Source: Mannheimia cairinae (GTDB taxonomy: Bacteria > Pseudomonadota > Gammaproteobacteria > Enterobacterales > Pasteurellaceae). From it: a DNA stretch of 64,000 nt. The first letter of the stretch is position 1, and the number at the start of each line of letters is the position of its first letter. The notes beneath the pieces are model-generated. The model did no database searches. It saw nothing but the letters and a program-made list of their open reading frames with translations, and had not been told where the DNA came from. This document shows, in pieces, positions 1 to 8,560 of this stretch. Location of the stretch: NCBI RefSeq assembly GCF_028649535.1, contig NZ_JAQSJE010000002.1:198645-262644 (forward strand), in the 5' to 3' direction. Position numbers and translations under genes: made by a program.

Positions 1-529
1 TCATATCTTGTACAACATCTAAACCTTTTTTATAGCCATACACAACACCATAATAACGGCTAGCTAAACGCACAAGGTTAAATAATACGAAGAAGAGGAT
101 AGGACCTAAAAGATTTCCATTTAGGGCTAATCCGGCACCAAGTGCTGCAAATACTGGGCGAACAGTTCCCCAGAAAATTGGGTCACCTACACCTGCTAAT
201 GGCCCCATTAAACCGACTTTAATACCATTAATTGCTGCATCGTCAATTTCTTTACCGTTTGCACGCTCTTCTTCCATCGCAATAGTTACACCTAAAATGG
301 GTGCCCCAACGAATGGTTGTGTATTGAAGAATTCAGAATGGCGTTTAATTGCAGCTTTACGACCTGGGTCATTCGGATCTGGATATAAACGTTTAATAAC
401 AGGAACCATTGCATAAGCAAAGCCAAGAGCCTGCATACGTTCGAAGTTCCACGAACCTTGGAATAAGTTTGAACGACGTACAACGGCATTCAAATCACTT
501 TTTGTTACTTTTTTGATTTCAGTTGTCAT
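1..529 (-). CDS. manZ: Mannose-family PTS membrane component IID (partial, C-terminus beyond left edge)
   Basis: Membrane subunit IID of a mannose-type phosphotransferase permease, which with IIC forms the channel for mannose, glucose or hexosamines. Translation from the ATG at 527-529 begins MTTEIKKVTKSDLNAVVRRS and continues through SWNFERMQALGFAYAMVPVI, the PTS IID family start, then through the family stretch GPLAGVGDPIFWGT. About 176 codons are present before the window edge, of roughly 280 in the family. It lies 14 bp after manY in the same direction, so it is the last visible gene of manXYZ. Transcription should come from the CRP-controlled region before manX. Recognition is firm; the substrate is inferred from the family. 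Confidence 0.93.
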   Translation of the reverse strand, partial: MTTEIKKVTKSDLNAVVRRSNLFQGSWNFERMQALGFAYAMVPVIKRLYPDPNDPGRKAAIKRHSEFFNTQPFVGAPILGVTIAMEEERANGKEIDDAAINGIKVGLMGPLAGVGDPIFWGTVRPVFAALGAGLALNGNLLGPILFFVLFNLVRLASRYYGVVYGYKKGLDVVQDM

Positions 530-543
530 TTTAAATGCCCTCA

Positions 544-1344
544 TTAGTCTAAACGGTTATCTAAATCATTTTTTGGTGCTGCAGCGACTACAACTTGTTG
601 GCTTTTGTTATATTTAGGGTGCATATGGATGTAAACCATTGCAATGATTGTGCCTAATACACCAAGTGCTACAAGGTTGAAATCGGTAAAACCTGCAATC
701 ACAAAACCTGCGAAGAAAAATGGCATTAAATGGCCTGCACGCATCATATTGATAACCATTGCATAACCGACAACGGCAATAAATCCACCTGCAATTTTAA
801 GACCTGTTGTGACTACTTCTGGAATAGCATTTAGCATTGTTTGCACGGCATCTGTTCCTGCAGTTAAAGCAACAATTAATGCTGGAATTGCAATACGCAT
901 TGCTTGTAGTAATAAAGCACCACGATGTAGCCAGTCTAAGCGGTTTAAGTTACCGTCTTCAATAGATTTATCTGCAGCGTGTTGGAAACCAACGGTAATT
1001 GCTCGCACAATATAGGTTAATACCTGACCTGCAGCTGCAAGTGGAATCGCAATCGCGATACCAGTTGAAATATCTTGACGACCAACAATAACTAAAATAG
1101 TTGATACGATAGAAGCAAGTGCCGCGTCAGGAGCTACAGCCGCACCGATGTTCATCCAGCCTAAAGCTAATAATTCTAGTGAACCGCCAACAATAACACC
1201 TGTTGTGACATCACCTAAAACTAAGCCAATCATTGTACAAGCAATAAGTGGGCGGTGTGTTTGCCATTCATCAAGAATTGAGCCCATACCTGAAATACAG
1301 GCAACGAGAAATAAAAGTACAATTTGTAATACTGAGATTTCCAT
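544..1344 (-). CDS. manY: Mannose-family PTS membrane component IIC
   Basis: IIC subunit of the mannose-type PTS, an integral inner-membrane protein that forms the sugar path with ManZ. The 266-residue protein matches the E. coli family length. It is hydrophobic throughout, with the family start MEISVLQIVLLFLVACISGM, the segment RPLIACTMIGLVLGD (about residues 31-45), and the conserved GGSLELLALGWMNIGAA stretch (about 53-69). The start at 1344 is the first Met and has a purine-rich site (GAAAG) upstream. It sits 11 bp downstream of manX and 14 bp upstream of manZ, a compact operon. Confidence 0.95.
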   Translation of the reverse strand: MEISVLQIVLLFLVACISGMGSILDEWQTHRPLIACTMIGLVLGDVTTGVIVGGSLELLALGWMNIGAAVAPDAALASIVSTILVIVGRQDISTGIAIAIPLAAAGQVLTYIVRAITVGFQHAADKSIEDGNLNRLDWLHRGALLLQAMRIAIPALIVALTAGTDAVQTMLNAIPEVVTTGLKIAGGFIAVVGYAMVINMMRAGHLMPFFFAGFVIAGFTDFNLVALGVLGTIIAMVYIHMHPKYNKSQQVVVAAAPKNDLDNRLD

Positions 1345-1355
1345 ATTTCTTTCCT

Positions 1356-2333
1356 TTAGATTAAGTTGTGTTTTTTCAATAAATCCATCATATATTGACG
1401 GCTATCGCTTGAGACTTTGCGAACTTCTAATTCAACGCCTTTTGCATCAATCCCTTTAAAAGCATCAATATCTTTTTGATCGACTGCAACTGCGTGGCTC
1501 ACCATTTGTTTGCCTTCTTTATGAGAGATACCACCAATATTAATACTATTTAGTGGCACACCACCTTCAATAAGCTCTAAAACATCAGTAGGATTAGTAA
1601 AGAGTAACATTACTCTGTCATCTGCATATTCAGGGTTGTTATAAACTCGAATCATCTTAGGAACATCAACCACGTGAGCAGTTACGCCTAATGGTGCAAC
1701 ACTCTTTAACATTGTTGAACGAACGCTATCTTTTGCGACACCTTCATTTACGACAATAATGCGATTTACTTTGCTTTCTTTTGTCCAAACTGTTGCTACC
1801 TGACCGTGAATTAAACGATCATCAATACGAGCAAGTACGATAGTCATTCTACGACCATCATCGACAATTTCTGGCTGCTGAGTCGTCGCTACTTCTTGTG
1901 TTGGTGCTGATGTTGCAACTTCAGCTACTTCAATTTGATGATTAAGAGAACGAATACCTGTAGAACCAGCCTCTAGTGCAACTTCAACTAATTCTTGTAA
2001 CGACTCAACATCATCACGAGCCATACAGGTATTGACCAACATAGGAATATTTACCCCTGCAACGACATCCATTCCTGTTTTACCATCTTGGAATCGGTTT
2101 GCGGCATTAAATGGGCTGCCTCCCCACATATCAACAAGAAATAGCACTTGATCACAGTGAGATAATGGACCTTCAACAAGTGCCTGATATTTCCCCATAA
2201 TTGTTTCGGCATTTTCACCGGGAACAAAATCGATATAAGCAACATCTTCTTGTTCCCCTATCAACATCTCAGTGGTTTTGAGAAGTTGTTCTGCAGCAAT
2301 ACCGTGGGTTGCTATGATAATAGCAATACTCAT
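1356..2333 (-). CDS. manX: Mannose-family PTS cytoplasmic component IIAB
   Basis: Phosphoryl-transfer protein of the mannose PTS: the IIA half takes phosphate from HPr, the IIB half passes it to the sugar. At 325 residues it is the fused IIAB form. IIA spans about 1-125 with the phospho-His in ATHG (His10). A linker rich in Thr, Gln and Ala (about 136-157) joins it to IIB (about 161-325), whose phospho-His is in the motif DDRLIHGQVA (His176). The start at 2333 has a strong AAAGGAGT ribosome site. It is the first gene of manXYZ, and a perfect CRP palindrome lies about 95 bp upstream. Confidence 0.96.
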   Translation of the reverse strand: MSIAIIIATHGIAAEQLLKTTEMLIGEQEDVAYIDFVPGENAETIMGKYQALVEGPLSHCDQVLFLVDMWGGSPFNAANRFQDGKTGMDVVAGVNIPMLVNTCMARDDVESLQELVEVALEAGSTGIRSLNHQIEVAEVATSAPTQEVATTQQPEIVDDGRRMTIVLARIDDRLIHGQVATVWTKESKVNRIIVVNEGVAKDSVRSTMLKSVAPLGVTAHVVDVPKMIRVYNNPEYADDRVMLLFTNPTDVLELIEGGVPLNSINIGGISHKEGKQMVSHAVAVDQKDIDAFKGIDAKGVELEVRKVSSDSRQYMMDLLKKHNLI

Positions 2334-2420
2334 ACTTTACTCCTTTAGAGGTATTTTGAATTTATTCTAGAGCGGATTTTATTATGATAATTATTTTAAA
2401 CAATAAATTAATTATAAAAC

Positions 2421-2436
2421 TGTGATCTAAATCACA
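2421..2436. promoter_or_regulatory. CRP (cAMP receptor protein) site upstream of manX
   Basis: The sequence TGTGATCTAAATCACA matches the CRP consensus half-sites TGTGA and TCACA exactly with the normal 6-bp spacer and is flanked by A and T runs. It is centred about 95 bp upstream of the manX start codon, in the only intergenic gap before the operon. This is the CRP-N type, not the competence CRP-S type. Catabolite activation of manXYZ is the expected outcome; the exact -10 was not resolved in the AT-rich stretch 2374-2400. Confidence 0.88.
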
Positions 2437-2663
2437 AATAATTTAATATTTTGTCTTAAATACAACAAAATAGATGTTATTTTACAACGTTTTATTAACA
2501 CATCTGCTAGTGGTAGAGTGAAAAAGAAAGCCTTCTTCATTTGGAGGTGAATTTATTGTGTGAGAAGTGGGGAAAATGGAAATAATTATGCTTGAATAAG
2601 GTATGTAGGACTTGCTGATTTTTATTTATAACATCAACAAGTCCATAGCTTAAAGAGAAGCTA
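2437..2663. other. Intergenic stretch between manX and gshF with no gene
   Basis: Together with 2334-2420 this forms a 330-bp gap. No ORF with a convincing ribosome site was seen. It contains an imperfect inverted repeat (GGACTTG near 2608 against CAAGTCC near 2637) and a 7-bp hairpin (ATAGCTT 2645-2651 against AAGCTAT 2658-2664) that touches the gshF stop codon. Neither has a clear T-run, so a standard rho-independent terminator for gshF is not evident. Confidence 0.5.
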
Positions 2664-4940
2664 TCAGTTAGTTATTTCAGGAAATAACATATTAATTACT
2701 GCTTTGGTTAAACGGCGAGATTTTCCTTGATATGGGAAAATATGCATCATCATCATTGGGTTGAAATTTGCTTCAATCACACCCCAGGAGTTGAGCGTTG
2801 GTTCAGCAGGTTGGTTAAGATCTTGAATAATAAGATCTACACCACATACTTTTGCTCCCATTGCGTGAGCAATGCCAACAGCAAGCTGTTTGTAGCTTTC
2901 GTGCATTTGGTCGGTCATATCAATAGAATCACCACCTGTACTGATGTTAGAATTTGCACGTAACTGAACTAGCTGATCTTTTGCTGGGACAGAATTTATG
3001 CTCAAACCTTGCTCTTTGAGTTGTAGTTGTTCAATTTCCCCTAAAGCGATTTTTTTCAATGGTGTGCGAGATCCATCGCCACGTAGAGGGTGATCGTTTT
3101 TACGTTCCACTAACTCTTTTACTGTGCTGATACCATCACCAATTACATTTGCAGGCACTCGCAATAACACCGCAAGAGTTTTATTACCTAGTACAAAGAA
3201 ACGATATTCCGTACCAACTAAGTAATCTTCAACCATTACCTCTTTATCTTCACGGAAAGCAATTTCAATCGCTTTTGCAAAATCTTCTCGATTATTGACC
3301 CCTTGCTGGAAAATGGTAATGCCTAAGCCATAGTTAGTTGATTTAGGTTTAATCACCACCGCTTTGCCTTCAAATAATGGATAATGAGCGACAGCTTCTT
3401 CAAGGCGAGTAAACTCCACACTTTTTGGCACATTAAATCCTGCTTTTGCTAGCACTTTTTTGGTAACGACTTTGTTTTCCATAATCAATGGCGAAATATA
3501 TTGATCGTGGCTGGTCATATTGCCATTTTTCACATATTCCAAATGATCGCCAAATTTAAGGGCTAGGAATTGATCGTTTTCATCTAACAATTCAATTTTA
3601 ATACCTTGCTGGATCAAATCAAAGAATAGTGCTTGGGTAGAAAGCTCCATATTATCAAACGCAGAAAGAGCATAAAAACGCTCAAAGGCTTGAGCTTTAT
3701 AATCTTGTGCAAGTTTCGCACCTAATGCTTTATAGCTACCAAATTCCTCAATAGCTTGAATTAAACGTCCATTTAAGGTTTGTGTAGGGTCGGTAAGTTG
3801 AGTCAGTTTTTCTTGTACAACATCTTTTAGTTCTTGTGATGCACCCAATTCTTCAAGCATTGTTAAAAGATGATTTAAAATTGTTTCACCCTCGGCTTGG
3901 AAAGCAGTTTCGGTTCTTGGATCTTCTAATGCGACTTGATAGAGTTTTTGTTTGCCAATTTCGACCTCTTTTTGACCGCTTGTTTCCTCAAGCCATAGCA
4001 TTCCTAGCAAGAATGTATGAATAAATTTTGCATCTTTTAATTCAATACCGTACGGAGCAAAAGGGTTTAAATCGAATAGACGAAATTCCGCATATTGAAT
4101 GCCTTTTTCTAATAGATCTCGAGCTTTTTTGCCACCACGCAAGCGAACGTTAGAATAGAACTCTTTCTCTGCAATTAATCTCCCTTGTGCAACGTGTTCC
4201 TCAAGGCTTGCTACATAGCTTTCTAAACTATCGTGATTCACAATAACATCGTCTGAATTGACATAACCATAAGGGCTGGAACGTAAACTACGCACTAATT
4301 GCCCCTCTGCAAGCGGTTGTTTTTTGCCAAAATATTGCGATTCCACTGTTGGTGTGGCGGCAAGTAAGTAGAGTAAAATCCATTGATAACGCAAAAAGTT
4401 ATTCGCTAACTTCATATAAAGTGCGTTTTGGAAGGATTTTAGCTCGTGATATTCATTTTGCAGAGCAAAGGCTTTTTCGATAAATTCAGGTGAAAGTTGG
4501 AAATTATAGTGTATTCCACTTACCATTTGCTTATATTTGCCATATTGAGCGGAGAGATGTTTACGATATTGCACATCATCAGGGTTATCAAATTGGGCTT
4601 CTTGAATTTGCCCCTCAGGCGGAAGACCTGCTGGCATACTAAGTGGGAAGAGATACTCCTCTTCAGGTAATGAGCGTAATACTACTTCGTGAATCGCAGA
4701 TAACCAACGGAAGCTATCTTCTAATTTTGTGTTAGGCGGAGTGATAAGTTCTAATTGGCTTTCGGCAAAATCGGTTTGAATATAAGGGTGGTATGAGCGA
4801 TTACCAAACACAACTGGGTGAGGAGTAGTAACAATATTGCCATTAATATCAACACGTTGGCTCTCTTTTTCTAAGCCAAAATTCCCTTGTTGAAATAGCA
4901 ATCCTAAATGATTTTCTCGGATAAGTTGTTGTAATTTCAT
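2664..4940 (-). CDS. gshF: Bifunctional glutamate-cysteine ligase / glutathione synthetase
   Basis: Cytosolic enzyme making glutathione in two ATP-dependent steps, gamma-glutamylcysteine formation and glycine addition. The N-terminal ligase half (about 1-480) carries the GshA-type stretches GLEKESQRVD (about 22-31) and TDFAESQLELITPP. The C-terminal half (about 490-755) is an ATP-grasp domain with VVIKPKSTNYGLGITIFQQG and the metal-binding end GVIEANFNPMMMMH. At 758 residues it has the length of the fused enzyme typical of Pasteurellaceae and some Gram-positives, so separate gshA and gshB are not expected. The start has an AAAGGATAG site. It is monocistronic, with 149 bp separating it from psd. 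Confidence 0.96.
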   Translation of the reverse strand: MKLQQLIRENHLGLLFQQGNFGLEKESQRVDINGNIVTTPHPVVFGNRSYHPYIQTDFAESQLELITPPNTKLEDSFRWLSAIHEVVLRSLPEEEYLFPLSMPAGLPPEGQIQEAQFDNPDDVQYRKHLSAQYGKYKQMVSGIHYNFQLSPEFIEKAFALQNEYHELKSFQNALYMKLANNFLRYQWILLYLLAATPTVESQYFGKKQPLAEGQLVRSLRSSPYGYVNSDDVIVNHDSLESYVASLEEHVAQGRLIAEKEFYSNVRLRGGKKARDLLEKGIQYAEFRLFDLNPFAPYGIELKDAKFIHTFLLGMLWLEETSGQKEVEIGKQKLYQVALEDPRTETAFQAEGETILNHLLTMLEELGASQELKDVVQEKLTQLTDPTQTLNGRLIQAIEEFGSYKALGAKLAQDYKAQAFERFYALSAFDNMELSTQALFFDLIQQGIKIELLDENDQFLALKFGDHLEYVKNGNMTSHDQYISPLIMENKVVTKKVLAKAGFNVPKSVEFTRLEEAVAHYPLFEGKAVVIKPKSTNYGLGITIFQQGVNNREDFAKAIEIAFREDKEVMVEDYLVGTEYRFFVLGNKTLAVLLRVPANVIGDGISTVKELVERKNDHPLRGDGSRTPLKKIALGEIEQLQLKEQGLSINSVPAKDQLVQLRANSNISTGGDSIDMTDQMHESYKQLAVGIAHAMGAKVCGVDLIIQDLNQPAEPTLNSWGVIEANFNPMMMMHIFPYQGKSRRLTKAVINMLFPEITN

Positions 4941-5043
4941 TATCTATCCTTTTGAATGGATTAAATACACTAAAACAATAACACAAATAAAAGGCTGAGT
5001 GAAATTGTAAACTTTAGTTTGTTGGAATGAGGTAGATGATTTA

Positions 5044-5079
5044 GTTATAAAAAAATCTGCACCCTGTAAGTGCAGATTT
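5044..5079 (-). terminator. Rho-independent terminator of psd
   Basis: Minus-strand hairpin with a 10-bp stem (5053-5062 against 5070-5079) and 7-nt loop, followed on the minus strand by a run of seven T. It begins about 10 bp past the psd stop codon. Confidence 0.85.
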
Positions 5080-5089
5080 ATAATAAAGA

Positions 5090-5980
5090 TTAAATAAGTT
5101 TTCCTAACTCTTCACCCATTCTGGTTTTGTTGCCAGCAGTTAATTCTGGCGATAAAAACACCTTATCTTTCGGGAATAGGTTAATCACCGTTGAACCTAA
5201 ACGGAAAGCCCCCATTTCTTCACCTTTTTGTAATTTAATTGCTTTTTCGCCTTCAGTTTCATAATTCCAAACCACAACTTCCTTAGAGCGAGGTGGATTA
5301 ATAACACCAGCCCAAACTGTACTCATACTTGCGGTGACTGTTGCACCAACTAAAATTTGTACCATAGGCCCGAATTCTGTTTCAAATTCACAGATAACAC
5401 GTTCATTGCGGGCAAATAAATTGGGTACGTGTTCTGCTAAAAATGGGTTTACGGAAAATAGCTCGCCAGGTACATAAATCATTTTGCGTAAGGTCGCATC
5501 ACAAGGCATATGCACTCGGTGATAATCTGTTGGCGATAAATAAGTGGTAATAAAACTACCGTCTTGGAATTTTTCTGCCATTTCCTGGTCGTTGGCAAGC
5601 AAGGTTTCTAATGTGAAAAAATGCCCTTTCGCTTGCAATAAACGATTAGCTGAAATTTTGCCTGATTCACTCACTTTACCATCAGCTGGTAAGCAAAGGG
5701 TATTTTGTTCTTGATTAATTGGACGAGCATTTTCTTTTAGTTCGCGAATAAAAAATTCATTAAAGCTTGCGTAATCAGATGGTTCTGTTTTTGCTGCTTC
5801 ATCAAGATTCACTTTATATTGTTTTGCAAATAATTTAATAATGAAATGAGTTACCGCTCCCCATTTTTGTTCTGCTAACCATCCTGCTGCACGTGTGATA
5901 GCAAGTTGTGGTAATAGGTAGTGCAGAGCGATTTTTACTCGTTGTAAGTAAGTTGGAGTAGGGTATGATTTTAATTGCAT
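5090..5980 (-). CDS. psd: Phosphatidylserine decarboxylase proenzyme
   Basis: Inner-membrane-associated enzyme that decarboxylates phosphatidylserine to phosphatidylethanolamine. It is made as a proenzyme that cleaves itself to generate a pyruvoyl group. The self-cleavage motif LGST is present (FRLGSTVINLF), giving cleavage between about Gly262 and Ser263 and a short alpha chain of about 34 residues. The stretches TYLSPTDYHRVHMP and VGATVTASM are also typical of the family. The 296 residues are slightly shorter than the E. coli protein. The next plus-direction features are unrelated, and a good terminator follows the gene. Confidence 0.96.
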   Translation of the reverse strand: MQLKSYPTPTYLQRVKIALHYLLPQLAITRAAGWLAEQKWGAVTHFIIKLFAKQYKVNLDEAAKTEPSDYASFNEFFIRELKENARPINQEQNTLCLPADGKVSESGKISANRLLQAKGHFFTLETLLANDQEMAEKFQDGSFITTYLSPTDYHRVHMPCDATLRKMIYVPGELFSVNPFLAEHVPNLFARNERVICEFETEFGPMVQILVGATVTASMSTVWAGVINPPRSKEVVVWNYETEGEKAIKLQKGEEMGAFRLGSTVINLFPKDKVFLSPELTAGNKTRMGEELGKLI

Positions 5981-6147
5981 TGTAATGTCCTTTGTTAATT
6001 AAAAACGTGATCTTGTTTCTAAATGAGGGCGAAGTATAGCAAATACAATGCAAAATACATAAAAATAAATGGTAAAGATGTTGAAGTGGCGACAAAGAAA
6101 AAACAGATAGAGCCTTTGTCGTTTTACCACCTCAACAAATTCTGGCT

Positions 6148-6480
6148 TTATTCTAAAATAAGATTATTTCGATTTTTTTCTAAAATAGCTTGCCCAATAC
6201 CTGAAACCTCAGCAAGTTGTTCGATACTTGTGAAATTTCCGTTTTTGGCTCGGTAGTCCACTATGGACTGAGCTTTCTTTTCTCCTATTCCTACGAGTTT
6301 ATCTTGTAACTCAGCTGCACTGGCGGTATTAATATTTACTTTGTTTGATGGCACACTTATTTGTGCAGTAACTTGTGGTGCAACGGTTGTTGGTTCTGGT
6401 GTAACTTGAGCTTGTTCTGCAAACACATAAGTGCTTAAACCTAATAATAGTGATAGAGAAAGAGTTTTTAATGGTTTCAT
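6148..6480 (-). CDS. comEA: ComEA-family helix-hairpin-helix DNA-uptake protein (ComE1-like)
   Basis: Secreted or periplasmic DNA-binding protein that helps pull incoming DNA across the outer membrane in natural transformation. The 110 residues comprise a signal peptide (about 1-22, MKPLKTLSLSLLLGLSTYVFA), a low-complexity Pro/Thr/Val linker (about 23-45), and a ComEA-type double helix-hairpin-helix region beginning VNINTASAAELQDK and containing LVGIGEKKAQSIVDYR and VSGIGQAILEK. Haemophilus influenzae has a protein of this form (ComE1) in its competence regulon. A CRP-S type palindrome lies about 86 bp upstream of the start, supporting Sxy/CRP-controlled expression. The gene stands alone. Confidence 0.9.
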   Translation of the reverse strand: MKPLKTLSLSLLLGLSTYVFAEQAQVTPEPTTVAPQVTAQISVPSNKVNINTASAAELQDKLVGIGEKKAQSIVDYRAKNGNFTSIEQLAEVSGIGQAILEKNRNNLILE

Positions 6481-6555
6481 AATATTTCCTTGTATGAATG
6501 AACGGTGAGGGCAGAGTAAAGTTGAATGAATTGTGCTGCAATAAGCAAAAATTAG

Positions 6556-6578
6556 TTTTTCGATGCAGATCGAAAAAA
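6556..6578. promoter_or_regulatory. CRP-S (competence regulon) type site upstream of comEA
   Basis: The core TTCGATGCAGATCGAA (6559-6574) is a near palindrome inside T5/A6 flanks. It has the C at the CRP-S-diagnostic position (CGA...TCG) instead of the T/A of normal CRP sites. CRP-S sites need Sxy (TfoX) as well as CRP. A CACAAT -10-like hexamer on the minus strand at 6530-6535 places the site at roughly -43, the class II position. The half-sites carry T in place of the usual G at one position, so the match is good but not perfect. Confidence 0.7.
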
Positions 6579-6769
6579 TAGAAAAAGAACAAACTTATTG
6601 CCTTGAGTTTTGTCTGAAAATGAGTGAAATTAATGAAATTTGTCAAAAATTAAGAAAAAATGACCGCTATTTGCGTAAATTTATTTAAATCCAAGTGATG
6701 AATTGTTAGAAATGTTTTAAAATAACCGCAACTTTTGTATTAATTAACCCTCTACTTTTTGGAATTAAA

Positions 6770-8041
6770 ATGACTCAAAATAATTTTCGTAAAGAACCTG
6801 TTTTTGGTGATGCTTCAACTACAGAAGAAAATGTATCAACTAATACAACACAACCAGAAGCAAATAATGAAAAGGCACATATGTCTTTACATTCAACACA
6901 ATCTCCAGGATACACATTTACCCCAATGATGGAACAATCAGATAAAACAACTGAAACTGCTACAACAGAACCTGTTGAATCAGCAAAAGGATTTCAATTT
7001 ACACCTAGTGCAGAGGCCGCTACATCGGCAAATATTGTTAGTTCAGATGAGTTAGTTTCATCTGCAACTAAAGATGAGGCGAACGTAAATGAAACTGTAG
7101 AGGTTGTTGCCTCAGAACCGACGGTTAATCAGGGTTTTACAACTGAGCGTGTGATCCCAAATAATATTGCGGCAGGCGTTGCGGCTACTGCCACAGCAGC
7201 TACTTTAAGTGTAAACGAAGCAATTAAATCTAAAATGCCACCTAAAACTCGTCGTTTATTATTAGTTGCTCTTATTGCATTAGCATTATTAGTCGTTTTC
7301 TTTTTATTAAAACCAAAAACACCAGAAACAGTAGAAGAATTGCAATCTCAGCAAGGAAGTAGCTTACCGATTGAATTCCGCCCTGTAGATGAGGAAGAAG
7401 CAAAACGTGCAGAAGAACAAGCACGTGCGGAACAAGAAGCAGCAAAAGAGTTACAACAGCAACAAGAAGCTAAAATTAATCAACAAGCTCAGCAAGGACC
7501 AGTGCAAGCAGAAAATCAAGCTGGACAAGAGAGTGTGAATCAAGCTTCGGCTAGCGTAGAAGCAAATACGGCGAAACCATCTGCTAATCAAGTAGCCGTG
7601 CAACCTGTGACTAAACCCCAAACACAAGGTAGTGTAGTTTATCAGCCTGAAGTAGCTACTGCGAAGCCTCAGCCTCAACCAAAAGTAGAGCGAGTAACAC
7701 CTCAAAGAGAAACAGCTAAAGTAGCAACAAAACCAGTACAAGAAAAAGCACCAGCAAGAACAGAAAGTGCGAGAGCAACTTCTACAGCAGCTAGTGCAAC
7801 AACTGCGACAAAAACAATGACTGTGCCGAAAGGTGTCTCATTAATGCAAGTATTCCGTGATAATAATTTAAATATCGCAGATGTGAATGCAATGAGTAAA
7901 GTCAATAATATTGTAAGTAATTTAAAAGTGGGTGAGCGTATTACTGTTCGTTTAGATAAGAATAATCGAGTGGTTGAAATGAGTATCGGCTCAGGCGGAA
8001 CCTTCACTCGCCAAGCAAATGGTAACTATACTTTTAAATAA
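6770..8041 (+). CDS. oapA: Opacity-associated protein A, envelope protein with C-terminal LysM-like OapA domain
   Basis: Envelope protein linked in H. influenzae to colony opacity and cell adhesion. In the 423 residues there is a cytoplasmic low-complexity region (1-160) with two short GYTFTP/GFQFTP motifs (about 47-52 and 74-79), one membrane segment (about 162-180) after basic PPKTRR, and a Glu/Gln/Ala-rich likely coiled-coil stretch (190-260). A Pro/Thr/Ala-rich spacer then leads to the C-terminal OapA/LysM-like domain (about 348-423, MTVPKGVSLMQVFRDNNLN). This topology puts the C-terminal domain in the periplasm, where it could bind peptidoglycan. oapB follows after a terminator-like hairpin. 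Confidence 0.9.
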   Translation: MTQNNFRKEPVFGDASTTEENVSTNTTQPEANNEKAHMSLHSTQSPGYTFTPMMEQSDKTTETATTEPVESAKGFQFTPSAEAATSANIVSSDELVSSATKDEANVNETVEVVASEPTVNQGFTTERVIPNNIAAGVAATATAATLSVNEAIKSKMPPKTRRLLLVALIALALLVVFFLLKPKTPETVEELQSQQGSSLPIEFRPVDEEEAKRAEEQARAEQEAAKELQQQQEAKINQQAQQGPVQAENQAGQESVNQASASVEANTAKPSANQVAVQPVTKPQTQGSVVYQPEVATAKPQPQPKVERVTPQRETAKVATKPVQEKAPARTESARATSTAASATTATKTMTVPKGVSLMQVFRDNNLNIADVNAMSKVNNIVSNLKVGERITVRLDKNNRVVEMSIGSGGTFTRQANGNYTFK

Positions 8042-8053
8042 AGATAAATTACT

Positions 8054-8084
8054 AAAGAGCAATGCCTAAACGTTGCTCTTTTTT
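8054..8084 (+). terminator. Terminator or attenuator between oapA and oapB
   Basis: Nine-bp stem AAAGAGCAA (8054-8062) against TTGCTCTTT (8073-8081) followed by further T. It lies between the oapA stop and the oapB ribosome site, so it would reduce oapB relative to oapA unless oapB has its own promoter. Confidence 0.8.
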
Positions 8085-8106
8085 AAAATTTAAAAGGAGA
8101 ATACAG

Positions 8107-8529
8107 ATGGATTTATTTCTCAAACAATATAAACCTATATATTTACTATCTGCAATAGTATGCATCAGTGCTTGTACTCCAAGAGTTACACCGGTTGATC
8201 AAATTCAACAAATACAAAAAGCAAATAAAGATAAAGAAGTTACTCAGTTTGTAACTAAGCGTGTAGAGCATACATCAGAGATTACTTTATATCGTTGTAA
8301 TAACGGTAAAAAGGTTGAAGTGGAACGGCAGAAAAAGTCTCCTGCAGGTAAAAAAGAAACGGTCATAGTAAGTTTTCAAGGCACTTCACACCAGCTTTCT
8401 TCCGCAGTCACTAAAGATGGTAGAAAATATACCAATATACGTTGGACTTGGCACGAAATGCGTAATGGAAAGGCATTTTTGTCAAATAATACCAAAAAAA
8501 CATTGGCAGCAAATTGCGTGAAGCAATAG
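8107..8529 (+). CDS. oapB: Opacity-associated protein B, lipoprotein with MliC-like domain
   Basis: Lipoprotein encoded directly after oapA, as in H. influenzae. The start at 8107 is chosen for its AAAAGGAGA site. An upstream in-frame ATG at 8062 lies inside the terminator hairpin and has no ribosome site. The 140 residues start with a signal sequence and lipobox (IVCISAC, Cys about 21). The mature part has the pattern YRCNNGKKVEVERQ ... YTNIRWTWHEMRNGKAFL ... CVKQ, resembling MliC/PliC lysozyme-inhibitor domains with their paired cysteines. That resemblance is my inference. OapA context supports an envelope role. Confidence 0.82.
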   Translation: MDLFLKQYKPIYLLSAIVCISACTPRVTPVDQIQQIQKANKDKEVTQFVTKRVEHTSEITLYRCNNGKKVEVERQKKSPAGKKETVIVSFQGTSHQLSSAVTKDGRKYTNIRWTWHEMRNGKAFLSNNTKKTLAANCVKQ

Positions 8530-8560
8530 CAAGCGGTTTAAAATTTTGAGAATTTTGTAA

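Noticed and set aside
6023-6256. 77-codon plus-strand ORF opposite comEA
   Set aside because: It is the complement of comEA and its downstream sequence, with no ribosome site or family resemblance.
8062-8106. Upstream start of oapB
   Set aside because: The ATG is inside the oapA terminator hairpin; the AAAAGGAGA site supports 8107.
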